Assembly: GCA_009760855.2 (NCBI GenBank)
Contig: WPIO01000007.1
Span: 6,544,501 to 6,608,500 of the forward strand
Length of the DNA: 64,000 nucleotides
Direction: 5' to 3'
Source: Cristatella mucedo
Taxonomy: Eukaryota > Bryozoa > Phylactolaemata > Cristatellidae
Part shown: positions 1 to 33,115 of the stretch, in pieces
How positions within the stretch are numbered: the stretch's first letter is position 1
Layout: the number at the start of each line of letters is the position of its first letter
Translations under genes and position numbers: made by a program
Notes under the pieces: model-generated
The model's database searches: none
What the model saw: only the letters and a program-made list of their open reading frames with translations
What the model was told of the DNA's origin: nothing

Positions 1-149
1 ATAGATTACATGCAAAAGCTCAAATGAAGACACCTGCAGCTACAGGTTAGTGCAGACCCCACCCCCCCCGTTAGTAATCCGTACTGAATTATGCACAGGT
101 AAGCACTCGAAGCATGCAGGATTTCACCAGGGTGCTATGCAAAAGTGAA

Positions 150-1740
150 TAATAATAATAATGCACTTAATTAAGCGTCCTCAGAGAACTCAATCTCTTT
201 CTAGGTGCTTCACATTTGCTGCAAAGGAAATGCAATTGAATGGTGAGTAATAAATATCATGCTTGATAAACAACATCAATAACATGGTTAGGGGTAACAT
301 GCACAGGGTCACCATGCAAATGTGGTTAGTGGCAGCATGCACAGTGTCAGCATGCATAAGCACATCAAGGACGAATCACAGGGACCCACTAAATGCTGTC
401 CTAAATAGGTGTGTTTTAAATTCTTTTTAAGTGTATAAATAAATCAAGTCAGGGGATGTTCTGACGCAAGTCAGGAGTTCCAAGCTTTGGGAGCATACAA
501 ACTAAATGCACGGTCTCCAAAGGATTTGAGGCTTGTACGAGGTATTGTTAGACTGTTGGATTCCGAAAAGCGGGTGGTACGATGCTTGGCCTGATGGGGG
601 AGTATATCTGAGAGATAGGCTGGAGCCATAGAATGAAGGGACCTAAAAGTGAGCGACAAAACCTTGAAGTCAATCTGTTGCTTGACTGGTAGCCAGTGCA
701 GGTCGGCGAGAAGTGGTGTGATGTGGCAACTGCTACGTTCACGACAGACAAGCCTAGCTGCGGAGTTTTGCACCAGCTGTAATCGCCTGATTGCATGGCG
801 GTAGGCCAGTAAGCAGTATCAGCCTTGCCCTTTGCCATAACATACACTGCTTCAGAACACATAAGCACACAAAGCACAATGCACTCAGACGGAGAAAAGG
901 CTATGCAGAACATACTGGTATTTAGCTTCTTTTTGAATGCCGTCAAATCACATACGTCGTGATGTCAGTCAGTAATGAGTTTCACGCTGGAGGAGCATAG
1001 TAACTGATGTTTTAGTTAGGGGCACAACAAATCGACCACAGTCAGAAGAGTGGGTGGTAGGCCTGACGTGAAAGTAACTCAGATAGTCAGCCTGGAGAAT
1101 GGAAGGCTGCCTAATTGTGAGTGACAGCATCTTGAAGTCGTAAGCTGTCTAATGGGTAGCCAGTGCAAATTGGTGAGAAGTGGTGGAATTCGGAAGTTCC
1201 GACGATTACAACAGACAAACCTAGCTGCTGAGTTTTGCACGAGCTCCAAGTGTCCTATTGCAAGGCAGGAAGACTACAATTAGCGAATTACATGAGTCTA
1301 GTCGAAATGTCACGGCGGCATTGACAAGCTTGGCTTTGGTGTCCTTTTCTAACCAAGCCTGCATTTTGCAACATTGTACTAGTGAAAGGTAAACTTGACT
1401 GTCGGGCTCGTGGTCATCATGTGAACTAAACGTTATTTTAGAAGAAAACACCCAGATTCTGCGCAGAGGCAACATGTTAAGCCGATTTGAAGGGCTAGGC
1501 TTTCCCGTTTCTGAGTAAAACTTGGCTTACAGTATTTATATTATATCATAGTATATTGCAGTATAGTTAGTTATTATCGACATCCAATTTGAGAGAGTTT
1601 GCTGCTATCCAAGTGCTAATGTCACAAATATGTGCTTTATGGGAGGTGAGAGAGTTCTAGGTTGTGGAAGGCAGGAAAGGGTCAAAGCACAAATACAGCT
1701 ACATGTCATCTGCAGAAAGATGAAAGCTTAGATTTTGTTC
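150..1740 (-). mobile_element. CR1/L2-type LINE fragment, 5'-truncated
   Basis: On the minus strand this region reads as the C-terminal part of a non-LTR reverse transcriptase polyprotein. Recognisable stretches lie at 471-773 (AARLVCRERSSCHITPLLAD) and, more diverged, at 1221-1475. The 3' tail appears on the plus strand as an aataataataat run near 150-165, next to the conserved tail hairpin at 170-215. The element is broken by frameshifts and is shorter than a full LINE, so it is a dead copy. Its 5' limit is approximate. Confidence 0.75.
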
Positions 1741-2143
1741 GATGATTACATTGGCATGTCGTTGAGTTTAAATTGTGAAATGAATTTGACTTAAAACAGA
1801 TTCCTAGAGTGAGTTATACTTCAAAGGCTAGCTGACCTCTGACATACATTCCCTGAATTTTCCCACTGAGATAGGGCCCAAACTGTTGTAGCACAGCTGC
1901 TGTGGTGCTAAGACAAGCCGAGCACTTAGGCAACAGGCGGTGGCAGACTGACCATTCACTGTACGCTGACTACGTTTATAGATTTTTAAATAAATAATTT
2001 ACATGTTGGTAGTGCTAGCACGTGCACTGTGGCTTTTGCTATTTTGCGAAAAGTCTATCGACAGAGGTAGAATGCAAGGAATCGAGGCTTAGGTGTGTCG
2101 AATGTCGCGTGTTCCACAGCAATCGCTGTACTACTGCAACTAC

Positions 2144-2397
<254 letters not shown>

Positions 2398-2459
2398 GTC
2401 TGATCGTTCTTGGGGCAGGGAAGGTGAACCCCTAACTGCAAACACTCAGACCCCTGCAA

Positions 2460-3265
2460 TTATCGTAGGAGATAAGGATGGATAGTAAGTTTTGACAGAA
2501 GACGTCTACCATGACCGTTTATACGTCACTAGCACTGTGCCCTGGAAATGCTCAGACATAATTCCCACGCTTTTCAAGAATGAGTTGAAGTAGGAATTCG
2601 TGCAGGTCATGGAGGTCAATCAGGTCATAGAGATCAACTTCAGGTCAACTTTGTCTATACCTTTCAATTCTTGCACACGGCTAACCCGGGCAAACAGTAC
2701 CTGCAGTCAGCTTTTCCAGCACTACGGTCAGGCACTACGAGACGTCAGCGCTACCAGCATCCAAATGAGCCCTTCAGCTGCATCTACGCTGGCAAATGTT
2801 TGGACTCGAGATAGCCGAGAACTCGAGGCTACGTCATCAGTTTTCACAGGTAAGGGGCAGGGAGTGTGTCTGATAGGATCTGAGCCTAACTTAAGGGCTG
2901 GGTTCAAGGAATAAGCCAGGATCTACTTCTTGGTAGTAGATAGGAGACTTTGGAGGCAGCCAACCAATCAAGAACAGACCCAAAAAAGCAACATGGTGGC
3001 AGCCTTCATAGACACGTGTCGCGGGAGACCAGTCTGTTGGACTACCTGCAAGAGTTCGTAATATGGGAACTTAATGATATAGAATGCTGCCTGTAGAAGA
3101 ATGGTGGCTAAACTTTCGATGACTTGCATATAAGTGCATATAGACAGCAGCAGATATGTGTTTACAGATAGTCTCTGCTAAATTTCCATTTTTCTGTCGA
3201 ACGAGAAAGTTGACAACATTTAAGCTTCAGAAATCTCTCCTCTTGCCAAGTTAAAGCTGATATAC
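2460..3265. other. Region with no confident gene; expected 3' path of copy B
   Basis: I see no recognisable element here. Because copy B runs leftwards, its exon 14 should lie at or beyond this point. One weak candidate piece begins at 3045 on the minus strand after a ttgcag acceptor and contains a GLP triplet like that of copy A exon 14, but its donor is poor. Confidence 0.3.
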
Positions 3266-3450
3266 CAGCCACAACCAGACAACGAGGATAGCCTCGACAA
3301 TGAACTGTACTGAGTGCACACATGGCAGACGCGGCTGCTTCGAGGTTAGTTTGCAATCGAGACAAGTTCTCGGGCGTCTTGAATCCGACCGTTCGCCAGT
3401 GTAGCTGCAGCTTAACATGGCGCCACTTCCTTGCAATGTGCTATCCTTAC

Positions 3451-24282
<20,832 letters not shown>

Positions 24283-24810
24283 TCCAATGAGCAGCGTCTA
24301 CTGGAAATTAAACGTTTCTAGGCCAAAATCCAGCTTGGCCGGTAGGTACCCAATTGATGGACAACTTGAAATGCGTCAGCTGCCCTACTTGCAAACTTCG
24401 TTGCCTCGAAGCTGGGTCTCTACCGGCAAAAAGTATTCTATTGGCAAAAAGTCTTCTTTTTCGATCTATAGAACGGCAAAGTGGCGAGGTAAAGGAGCGA
24501 TTAAGATAGAGCACCGAACAGGTGAAAAGCCTATTTTTGGAAGCACCCTTAGCTGCGAAAGCTGACCCTCACCCTATCCCGTCAAGCCTGTGGATTTAGG
24601 AGGTGCTTCCTATTGGTGAATTTTCACCGGATGTTATAGTTCAAATGTATGGCGCTTCCTGTTTGCGAAATGAATGCCAGTAATTCTAGAGCGATTTTTA
24701 GAAGCGCGACATTAAGCCACGGGTCAGTAGTTCGATCGGCAGCCCTCTTAGTCAGATTTTAACCCGTACCCGTACTGCCTGGAGGTGCTGCTGCGGTTTC
24801 GAACTAGATT

Positions 24811-24856
<46 letters not shown>

Positions 24857-25860
24857 AATTGCGAATACGAATTAAGTCAAGTTAAACTGGCCAGGAAATC
24901 CTGTGCGTGGAAATCCTCCATTCTGGTCATTCTTCTCAGCCAGCTCCCGCAAGTTCCCAGTCACCCTTCATCCCAATCCACGGCGACCAGGCGCGGCATG
25001 GCAATACAGATACTGACTCGCCTGAACTAAAAGGTTGTAATTTTGATGCTCTTGAAGTGCGAGTAGTTGCCAATTGCCAGGGCTTCCTTTGGCTTAAGCG
25101 CAAGCTAATACGGCTCCGAGTGCCGCTCTCAGCACGGGTACCGCCGACCAGCCGGCCTGTCGTTGAGCTGTGCGGCCTCGTACCTACCCTGAGGTGTTGC
25201 GACGGGCGGGCAGAGGGGGACAAATATCTCCGGGGGCCAAGGCCATGGGGAGCCAAAAGCGAAATGGATCGTGCATATTCGTTGTCAAGTCTTTCGTGTG
25301 GCAATTTCAAGCAAGTCCTTGTTTCAATGAAATTGACTATTGCTGGCTGAGCTAGTTAAGAATGTTTACAGACTCAGACCAAGCTGTAGCTTGCCGCTCT
25401 GGCGGCATACACGTGACGATACGGAAACGCCAAGGCAGCTTTAACCACCCAGTATTCGGCTGGCGCTCGCAGCGTAACATACACTCGGCAGTTCATCCCT
25501 CCGTCCACGTTCCAACTCCGAGCTCCCCGTCCGCTCGCCCAAGCCTGCCTGCCACAGGCGGGCTGCGGCACGCCAAAGGCGAGCTCGACCTGCTACGCCG
25601 AGTTAAAGGGCGAGCCAGCGTGTGCCGTGGCGGAGCACCGACACACTATTAGACCACACAAGCTAGGCTTCCTTAATTGGTTGTGCTACGACAACGCAGC
25701 AGTCATGTCTGGCCATATGTCATGTGTCCTAAAGAGAATACTGTTCGGAATGAGAAGGCAATTTTTGAAAACTGTGATGACCACAACTTGAAATTGACAG
25801 GAGTTCATGCTGCGTCAAGATTTCCTTGTAATTAATTTTTTGGAACAACAAAGAGCACCT
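24283..25860. other. 5' flank of copy B
   Basis: This should hold the promoter and 5' UTR of copy B. There is a (CT)n run at 24811-24855. A GC- and CpG-richer stretch at about 25110-25640 gives long but unconvincing ORFs on both strands. No TATA-like site can be assigned with confidence. Confidence 0.4.
24811..24855. repeat. (CT)n microsatellite
   Basis: About 45 bp of uninterrupted CT. Confidence 0.95.
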
Positions 25861-26005
25861 ACTCATTCTTTTCAAGATCAACTTTGAAGTGGGAAGAACT
25901 GAAGAACTTTTTTGCCGTCACTGTCAAAAGTGACTCCAACAAGGTGGTGTGCAAGGGTGAGGCTGTGAAAGCTACCAATGATGGACTGACGAGATTGTAG
26001 GTCTT
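25830..26005 (+). pseudogene. Possible BED-finger-like fragment of a hAT element
   Basis: A plus-strand reading near 25870-26005 gives LKWEELKNFFAVTVKSDSNK, then VVCKGEAVKAT and a stop. This recalls the start of a BED-type zinc finger, but the second Cys and the His ligands are not visible. A minus-strand ORF (25878-26114) covers the same bases and has no recognised similarity. The hAT-like C-terminal piece at 27421-27800 lies on the same strand downstream. Confidence 0.25.
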
Positions 26006-26149
26006 CTGGAGAAACTGTCTGAGGACACAAATATTGAACTTTTAATTGTTGGTCCTGTTGCCATTTTGGTACAGCATCTTCAGAAAGATTGACCATGGTC
26101 AGAAAAGACTGCATGGTCCAAAAATGAACTCAAAAGACGCCTCTAATCA

Positions 26150-27420
26150 CCTCCACTCTCTAGAGATTGAGTTCTCAAGACTTTTATTATAAGACCTGTG
26201 CCGGACATTACTACTAGATACAAAACTTTCCTGCGTAACACCAACATTGTCTTTATGTCTGTAGCGCCCTGCTGGCCTTGGCTGAATTTTAGCGCGAACA
26301 AGAGCTGTTTGGAGGCGGGCTAGAACTCCTTTGTCCTGGAGCAGTGAGCCAGAGAGGAGCGTCAGTGCGGTTAGAGAGGAAGCGCTTAAGAGCAAGCCAG
26401 GAAGCTCTAAGACGAGCGGTGGCGATTCGGCCTTTAGTATTGGTCCGATACCCGCGGAAGCTGCTGATGGATGTTGGCTGGTCTGTCAACCTCTGCCTTC
26501 ACTCTGTCCAAGAAAGAATCGTCTGGAACCCATTCGCCATTCAAGCTGGACCGAGGTGCCCTTCCAGTGGCCTGGGGACGGTATTAGTTCCTTACCGTAA
26601 TGGGCCAAGGTGTCTGGCCCAATACCACTAAGCTCTTGCCCATTGTCTCAGCTAAGTATTTAAGAGTCGAGCGACGCTCGCTCTGTGCCTTTTGTCTTTG
26701 GTCTCTTTTGTCTTTGGTGTCTTTTGGTCTTGTGTCTTTTGGTCTTGTGTCTTTTGTCCGGCTCTGCGCTTCGACGCCGTCGGACTCGTTTCTCTGAAAG
26801 CGAGGGAGGAGGGCGGGCTGTCCGCCGACGATGGACAGAACAGAACAAGACAGCGCTAGGAGAACTCGGTAGACTCCACCGAATACGGTCGTATCGCGCC
26901 CGAGCTGGCATTTTGTGTTTCTTTTGTGTTTTGTGTGTGCGCGCTAGCACGTGGTCTCGGCTTAGGGATTTGCCGGTGCGAGCTAGGCGTAGTTGGCGTG
27001 TGTGGAGTCCTAGTTCTCCGGTTACGGTTTAGGCTCCGGTTAGCGCTCAGTGTGGAGAAGTATTCCCTCCGCAAGAGTGTTGGTGCTGTTGAGAACGTAC
27101 GAGGAGCGTGGAGATAAAGCTGAGCTAGACGCGCAGCGACTTTGTGCGCTTGCGAATAAAGTTCAGTAAAATCCCCAGTTTGTGTGTCTCGCTTTCCAAT
27201 TCACGCCGCGGACTCACGACCCCCTTTAGTAACGGTGAGCAGGTCGGCGCCAGAAACGCTCGTTTCGTGGCGGCCAGCTTATTGCGCGTGGGCGCGAACC
27301 GAACGGCATTAGGCGCTAGGCTACGCCGCTAGTTGAGCGGCAGGTCAAGCCTACTCCGCCGAGCTTTCGGCGTTACATGTCTTTGTGGAGTCACAGACAG
27401 AGGTACATTACATTACATTA
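26150..27420 (+). mobile_element. LINE family C tail split by an LTR insertion
   Basis: The left part, 26150-26259 ('ctgcgtaacaccaacattgt'), and the right part, 27382-27420 ('ttgtggagtcacagacagag', then a cattacattacatta end), join into the terminal sequence seen intact at 15890-15980. Confidence 0.75.
26260..27377 (+). mobile_element. Solo LTR of a retrotransposon (1118 bp)
   Basis: The element begins TGTAGCGCC and ends GGCGTTACA, imperfect inverted termini of the TG...CA type. It is flanked by TGTC direct repeats at 26256-26259 and 27378-27381. A TATA-like tatttaag lies at 26657-26664 and an AATAAA at 27155-27160, in the order expected for U3, R and U5 on the plus strand. No gag-pol interior is present, so it is most simply a solo LTR left by recombination. 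If the ends are placed one base inwards, the target duplication would be ATGTCT. Confidence 0.7.
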
Positions 27421-27800
27421 GATGTCAAAGGAGATGTGAATTTTGGGGAGTTGCAGTTGAACGAAGAACCCACCAAAAATGCAGATACCTGGAAAACACT
27501 CACTATGTTATTCTCACCACAGAAATGTCAAGAATTACGAATTACATCATGGACTATCTCCGGCAAAAAACTCCATCTAGGCTTTGCCGGCTCATAGATC
27601 TTGATGCCAAATTTGGTTTCTTGTTGAAAGTTGAGAGGCTTTTGAAAATACTTGACCGGACCAAACTCCTCCAAAAATGTGTAGATCTTGGAGGCTTCTA
27701 TTGTTCAGACGTTGATGGAACAGAGCTGTACAACGAAATATGTGACTGTAAACTGCTTCTCGCCACAAGTCACTACTCGGCATTAAAGACGCCACCGTAA
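27421..27800 (+). pseudogene. hAT-type transposase fragment (ZMYM1-like C-terminal part)
   Basis: The plus-strand frame ends with FGFLLKVERLLKILDRTKLL followed by the DL...Y..DVDG.EL pattern. This resembles the C-terminal region of hAT-derived proteins related to ZMYM1 (F-G-F-L, then D-L, Y, D-x-D-G and E). It directly follows the LINE family C tail. There is no start, BED domain or catalytic core, so it is a fragment. The family call comes from the motif spacing only. Confidence 0.45.
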
Positions 27801-29155
27801 CCCACGTCTTTCACTGTCATTTGGTCAGAATGCACATTATGACACGGCTAGCTGATTGGTGTAAGCACGTATTTCCCTCGAAGGATCACTTGCCTTTAAA
27901 AGCGTCTTGCAAAGTGCTGTAAGAAAACCAAATCTATCCAGGCGCTTTACAACTCACTGCAAGAAAAGAAAATGATGTCTCGGGTTCAATTATAAACGTC
28001 TTAAAAAGAACTCGTGAAATCAATCAGTGAAGAGCATCAAAACTCACAAAATACAAGTACGATACTGTGGATTAATCGCCTGCAAGCATGCTACGACCTG
28101 CAGCATTGCAAGTTCTGGGAACAGCAGTCCCCATCCACTAAATAATAACGCCAGTAAATATTCGGCTTACCTTAATCAGAACTGGAGTTTTAAAAAGTCG
28201 CGTTTTTTAGGTTAACTGTTGCCGACTGAGTCCACTGCTTGCTTACAACGATAGCGATTTACTGCAACCGGTCTTCCTTCTATTACAGGATTAAGCTTAC
28301 AGCAGCTATAATATAGCAACTCCGATCACTCACTTAGTTTGCATGTGTTTTGGCTTCTGGCGGCAGAATTCGGTAGGTGTGAAGACCACCACAGCGGTTC
28401 GACTCGTTTATTTGTTTACCGGACTTGGCAGTTCTGGCAGCCCGATGGGCGTCACTTGGCCTACTGCCTATCTCGATACTTGTAGTATCGCCGTGCCTAC
28501 TCATTTTTGAGCTGTGTTCTCTGCGTAATGGTAGCCGTTTAGAAATTTAGATAAATGGGTGCACTCGTGGCATGTCCAATCACGTGGGTATGTTGTCTGC
28601 CCACATCTCGGTTTCTCTGTTAGCATACTTACTCTTCAGTATATGCATAGAAAATCGTCTGACGGCGGTCATGCGTAGCCAGAGAATGTACTGTTTCTTA
28701 GTTCTGCCCTACAAGTGTCCTTTGAGTTCGAGTTCTATACTCGTTTATCTTAAAGAAGTTGGGCGACATTCACGATCGAATGTTTGAACGGCAGGCATTC
28801 AGCTTAGCAGTCACTGCAGCTGATGCCGATGTTTTAAATGAATGTACAGCTGGGCGTAATAGGCTAAGAAGTGATAGCCGCTGCCACGATGATGCCATAT
28901 CACTTTTCCGAAAGGCTCCGTATTAATGGAGACTGGCAAAGCACCGAGACCAGACCACAGGTGAGCGGCCTGCTGGACGAGACTAGACCATCACATGACA
29001 TGGACTGGACACGATCGGACAAGTAGGATTCCAACCATACCCCGGCCTCACCATGCAGATCAATTGTTGTTCTCAATCGGTTAAGTTGGATCCTTTCGTC
29101 AACAACACTCAGATAGAAAGCCACCGATAGATAAAAGTAAGACCAGGGTAGTGAC
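27801..29155. other. Intergenic spacer, little recognised
   Basis: A LINE family-B-like tail ('ccaggcgctttacaactcac') lies at 27900-27965. The remainder, including GC-richer DNA near 28860-29060, shows no gene or repeat that I can name. Confidence 0.45.
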
Positions 29156-29268
29156 ATTGCGATCGCCATTGACGACCGAGATCGTCGGCTTGAGCCCTTC
29201 GGCATATGAGAAGCCTCTGGATAGAGATTAAGTTCTCTTAGAGTGCAATAAAAATGATGATTATTCAA
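29156..29268 (+). mobile_element. SINE family 1 remnant
   Basis: The stretch 'accgagatcgtcggcttgag' (tRNA-like) is followed by 'agcctctggatagagattaa', 'gttctctta' and an A/T-rich end. This matches the hairpin-tailed SINEs. Confidence 0.55.
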
Positions 29269-29467
29269 GATTTAAATTTAACCACCGTTGCTACCCAGGA
29301 TGTCGCTGGTCACACGGGACTCGAGCTCAGATATTGATGGACACCTCGAAAGACTCAACTACGTTTTGTCAGCTGGCAGATGGTATTATTCTTCACAGGC
29401 TGCAAATCAAGGTCAAAAAGCTGTGACATCACAAACCAGGGAAACTGTGGATCAATGTCTGAGTGCT

Positions 29468-29473
29468 TTTAAT
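29468..29473 (-). terminator. Possible poly(A) signal of copy A
   Basis: Minus-strand ATTAAA lies about 150 nt after the copy A stop codon. It is the first canonical-type signal downstream. A chance match is possible in this A/T-rich context. Confidence 0.35.
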
Positions 29474-29621
29474 AAAATTGATAGTTTATGTATGATAGTT
29501 TAACACCATAATCATACTCTGACATCAAATTTTTCAAACGGCCATAAACAGATTGTAGGTAAAATCTTGACGAATGGCCACTGATGACATATAGTGACAG
29601 TACTAGCTGTACAGCAGACCG

Positions 29622-29822
29622 TCAGTCGACTCCATATATTTTAAGAGCAGAGGCCATTCGAAGTTGTCTTGCTATCTTTTGCAGTGAAATAGTGGTCATT
29701 ACATGAGCTATTTCATAAAATAGCAAGAGCACAATTGTCGTTGTGAGTGCAATCACATAGTGACTGATCGAAGTACCAATGTCCAACCAACTACCTTCAT
29801 TCTTGATGAGGAAGAAGAAGTG
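29622..29822 (-). CDS. PIGN: Copy A exon 21, terminal exon with stop
   Basis: The exon starts after ttgttttag with [20 protein letters not shown], continues through a hydrophobic segment ([14 protein letters not shown]) and ends with a basic tail and TGA at 29624-29622. It has 67 codons including the stop. Confidence 0.96.
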   Translation of the reverse strand, partial: HFFFLIKNEGSWLDIGTSISHYVIALTTTIVLLLFYEIAHVMTTISLQKIARQLRMASALKIYGVD

Positions 29823-32800
29823 CTAAAACAAGAACAATGCAGGATTGGCATATGAGCATATTATTCAAGCCAACGTGGGCGAGAGGGGAAGACTTGGTGC
29901 TTCACGAGTCTTGCAGAGTCCGTGGGCAAGGTTAAAATTCCGATACTAATAAAAGCAGGCATGCATCTAACGGAGCTACTATTACAAAACCAGCAGCCAC
30001 AAGCAATCACCAATCTGCCTGAATTGGTGACATATGACTTTTGAGGCTGTCCATGCCATAGGTTCTTAGTTCGGCGGTAAGCTTCTCGCACTTCCCAATC
30101 CAGGTTGTGGGTCGAGTCCTTCATCATCCCTATTAGCATTAGCACAGCCTTATGGCGATAGCACTTCACAAAAAAGGACATGTTAAGTGAATTGAAGGAG
30201 ATTAAGTTCTCTGAGGCTGCTATACAAATGTATTACTATTAGTAGTACTATTGGCAGCACTCGAGTCCTATAGTAGGCTATTAACAATCGCCTGCAGCAA
30301 GATCTTCTCTAGCTATAAACACAAGCCTGCTGAGTCAGCTAAAGCCTGCTGAGTCAGCTACTCTTTGAGGTGAGACAGTTCTACTCTTTATGGTGAAAAA
30401 GTGTTATAGAGTAGCAACAGGATACCACATTTCAGTAAAACGTTGGTGCTCACGCACAACTTAACAGTGATACAAGAGACCAGGCATGGGGGCTGCAGTA
30501 CATTAGCAACTCACATACTGCGCTATGTCTGGTCTGTGCGTCCACTGGTCTGAAACCTTTGAAGGAAAATATTTCACGACAGCTTATGCTGGATCTTAAG
30601 GTATTTACGAACCAAGACAGAGAAAGCTGATCAGTAGGATCCGAGCACGTAAGCATTAGTCATGTACGTCAACGTTGGTTACTCGATGAGGCCAGAATCT
30701 GGAGCCACGGTTAAGGAGGAGCTCGGTAACAGGTTGGGGGCATGCTAATTATTTAGACACATATTGTTCTCTTACAATATTAGACAACATTATTATTATT
30801 ATTACTATAGTTATGAGATACAAATTAGGCCAGAAATTGCAGTCATTAAGCACTGCTTGCATAGAGTCAGTGAACAGTATAAATTTCCAAACGGCTAGAT
30901 CGCATATGTACAATGAAGAGGCTTGTATCGTTAAAACGGCATTACCACAAGATATCTTTAGTTGCAGTGAGAAATTGCTGATAGCCTACCGTGATCTACA
31001 AGCTCACTCATGTAATGCCATCTCAGAGAAGTCTATCTCTTTCTAGGCGCTTTACATTGTTTCATTGATTCGATCTTATCGAGAGCAGTGCACAAACCAA
31101 ATATGCGAACAAGACCCGTCTTGATTGTTGTTGAATCGACATAGATACTGTATACATACACTTACACATACATACAGTTTATACACGTACGAAGCACAAA
31201 CTATAATTCATAAACATACCAGCCCCATGAAGTCGGACATAAGTAGAATGATCAGAAACACACGCTCAGAGGATCGATTCCTTTCGGCATTATGATGTCT
31301 CTCATGAAGGATGACGCTGAAGGCACATGACACGAGAAGAAAAGGGAGGATCACCTGGGCGATAACAAATCAATCGATGAGCAGAGCTACACACTGGCAA
31401 CACAGCGGAGCTATTTATACTGGATGTAATTATCCAAAAACTGTTCATACTGAGTGCTATTACCTTCAGTAACATTAAGCCGCCCATCAAAAAAGGATTG
31501 AAAATGGTCAGATAGCAATAGACGGATGCTGGCTCAAAACTACAAGATATTAGGAAACAAAAGTCAGATCAGCTGACGAGAAGTATTAAGATGATAAGAT
31601 GCATAGTTTCTATGAATTACCTGTTCAGACTTGCTATGTTACCGGTTCCAAAAAAGCCCACCGTGATTATATAAACCTGTAGTAGTTAAGGAACAAAAAA
31701 CATAAACGGATTTGCATGAAGTGTAGCTCTGTATATATCTGCCATCAAGGTTGATCACAACAAATACAGGGTATAATAATGCATATTTATAATCATCCCG
31801 ACCTAAACAAGGCAGTGTGCTACTATCTGTGAAGCCACGTAAGATCCAGATACAGAACAGAGCAACTAGTGAACGATGATATCAGTTTTTAAACTATCCA
31901 GGAGCCCGATGTCCTATCAAACTAGTAGGATAAAGCAAACTTGAACCGTATAGAATTAACGCAGCCTGTCACAGACGAACAAGCAAGGTGCAAGCTCAAA
32001 AGATATACATTGATGCAATAGGTGAACATACTGAAAGCGCACAATGTAACGATAGTAACCAACTCTTTTCTTGACAGAAATGCTGCTAGGTTCACCTAGT
32101 TTGACTTAGACAGACAGCATTTACTTTGGAGAGACAATCTGACAAGTACATTAGCAAGTGAAGATAATGTAACATAATGTACCTCTTCGCGTAACTCCAC
32201 AATGCCACAAAGAATAAGTGAGTGTTACACAGGAGCACTCTAAGTCTAGTCGGCTTTCGGTAGCATATGGTAGCCAACAGACTTAATCTCACACAACAAA
32301 GAGAAAGTAGGAAGCATTGCTGAGTCAGGAGGTCAGTTAAGGAAGTGAATAGCATGGAAATAGCAGCTTGGGACAGCTGGAAAAGATGTGCCACGGTCGG
32401 CAGCAGGAGAGATGATGTCAGGGCATAAGAATTGTGGAAGTGGGTTCTACGGTCTAGAACATGTCAAACAAGTGCGCTTTTACACACATAGGTATAATTA
32501 CTATTACAAGTACGCTTATTACATTATAATTACAAGTATGCTTATTAAATTATAATTACAAGTACGCTTATTACATTATAATTACAAGTGCACTTTTACA
32601 CACATAGGTATAACTCTCCAGCCTATCTTTCAGATATACTACCCCATCAGGCCAAGCATCGTACCACCCGCTTCTCGGAATCCAACAGTCTGGAAATACC
32701 TCGTACAAACCTTAAATCCTTTGGAGACCGTGCATTCAGCTCGTATGCTCCCAAAGCCTGGAACTCCCTCCCGACCTGCGTCAGAACATCCCATGACCTG

Positions 32801-33079
32801 ACCACATTTAAAAGAAACTTAAAAACACACCTATTTAGGACAGCATTTAGTGGGTCCCTGTGATTCGTCCTTGATGTGCTTATGCGTGCTGACACTGTGC
32901 ATGCTGCCACTAACCACATTTGCATGCTGACCCTGTGCATGTCACCCCTAACCATATTATTCATTTTGTTCGTTTTTCAAGCATGATTTTACTTACTATT
33001 CAATTGCATATCATTTTGCAGCAAATGTAAAGCGCCTAGAAAGAGATTAAGTTCTCTGAGGGCGCTTTATCAAGTGCAA

Positions 33080-33115
<36 letters not shown>

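Noticed and set aside
32470-32612. CRISPR-like array of three repeats
   Set aside because: The units are contiguous tandem repeats without unique spacers, in animal DNA.
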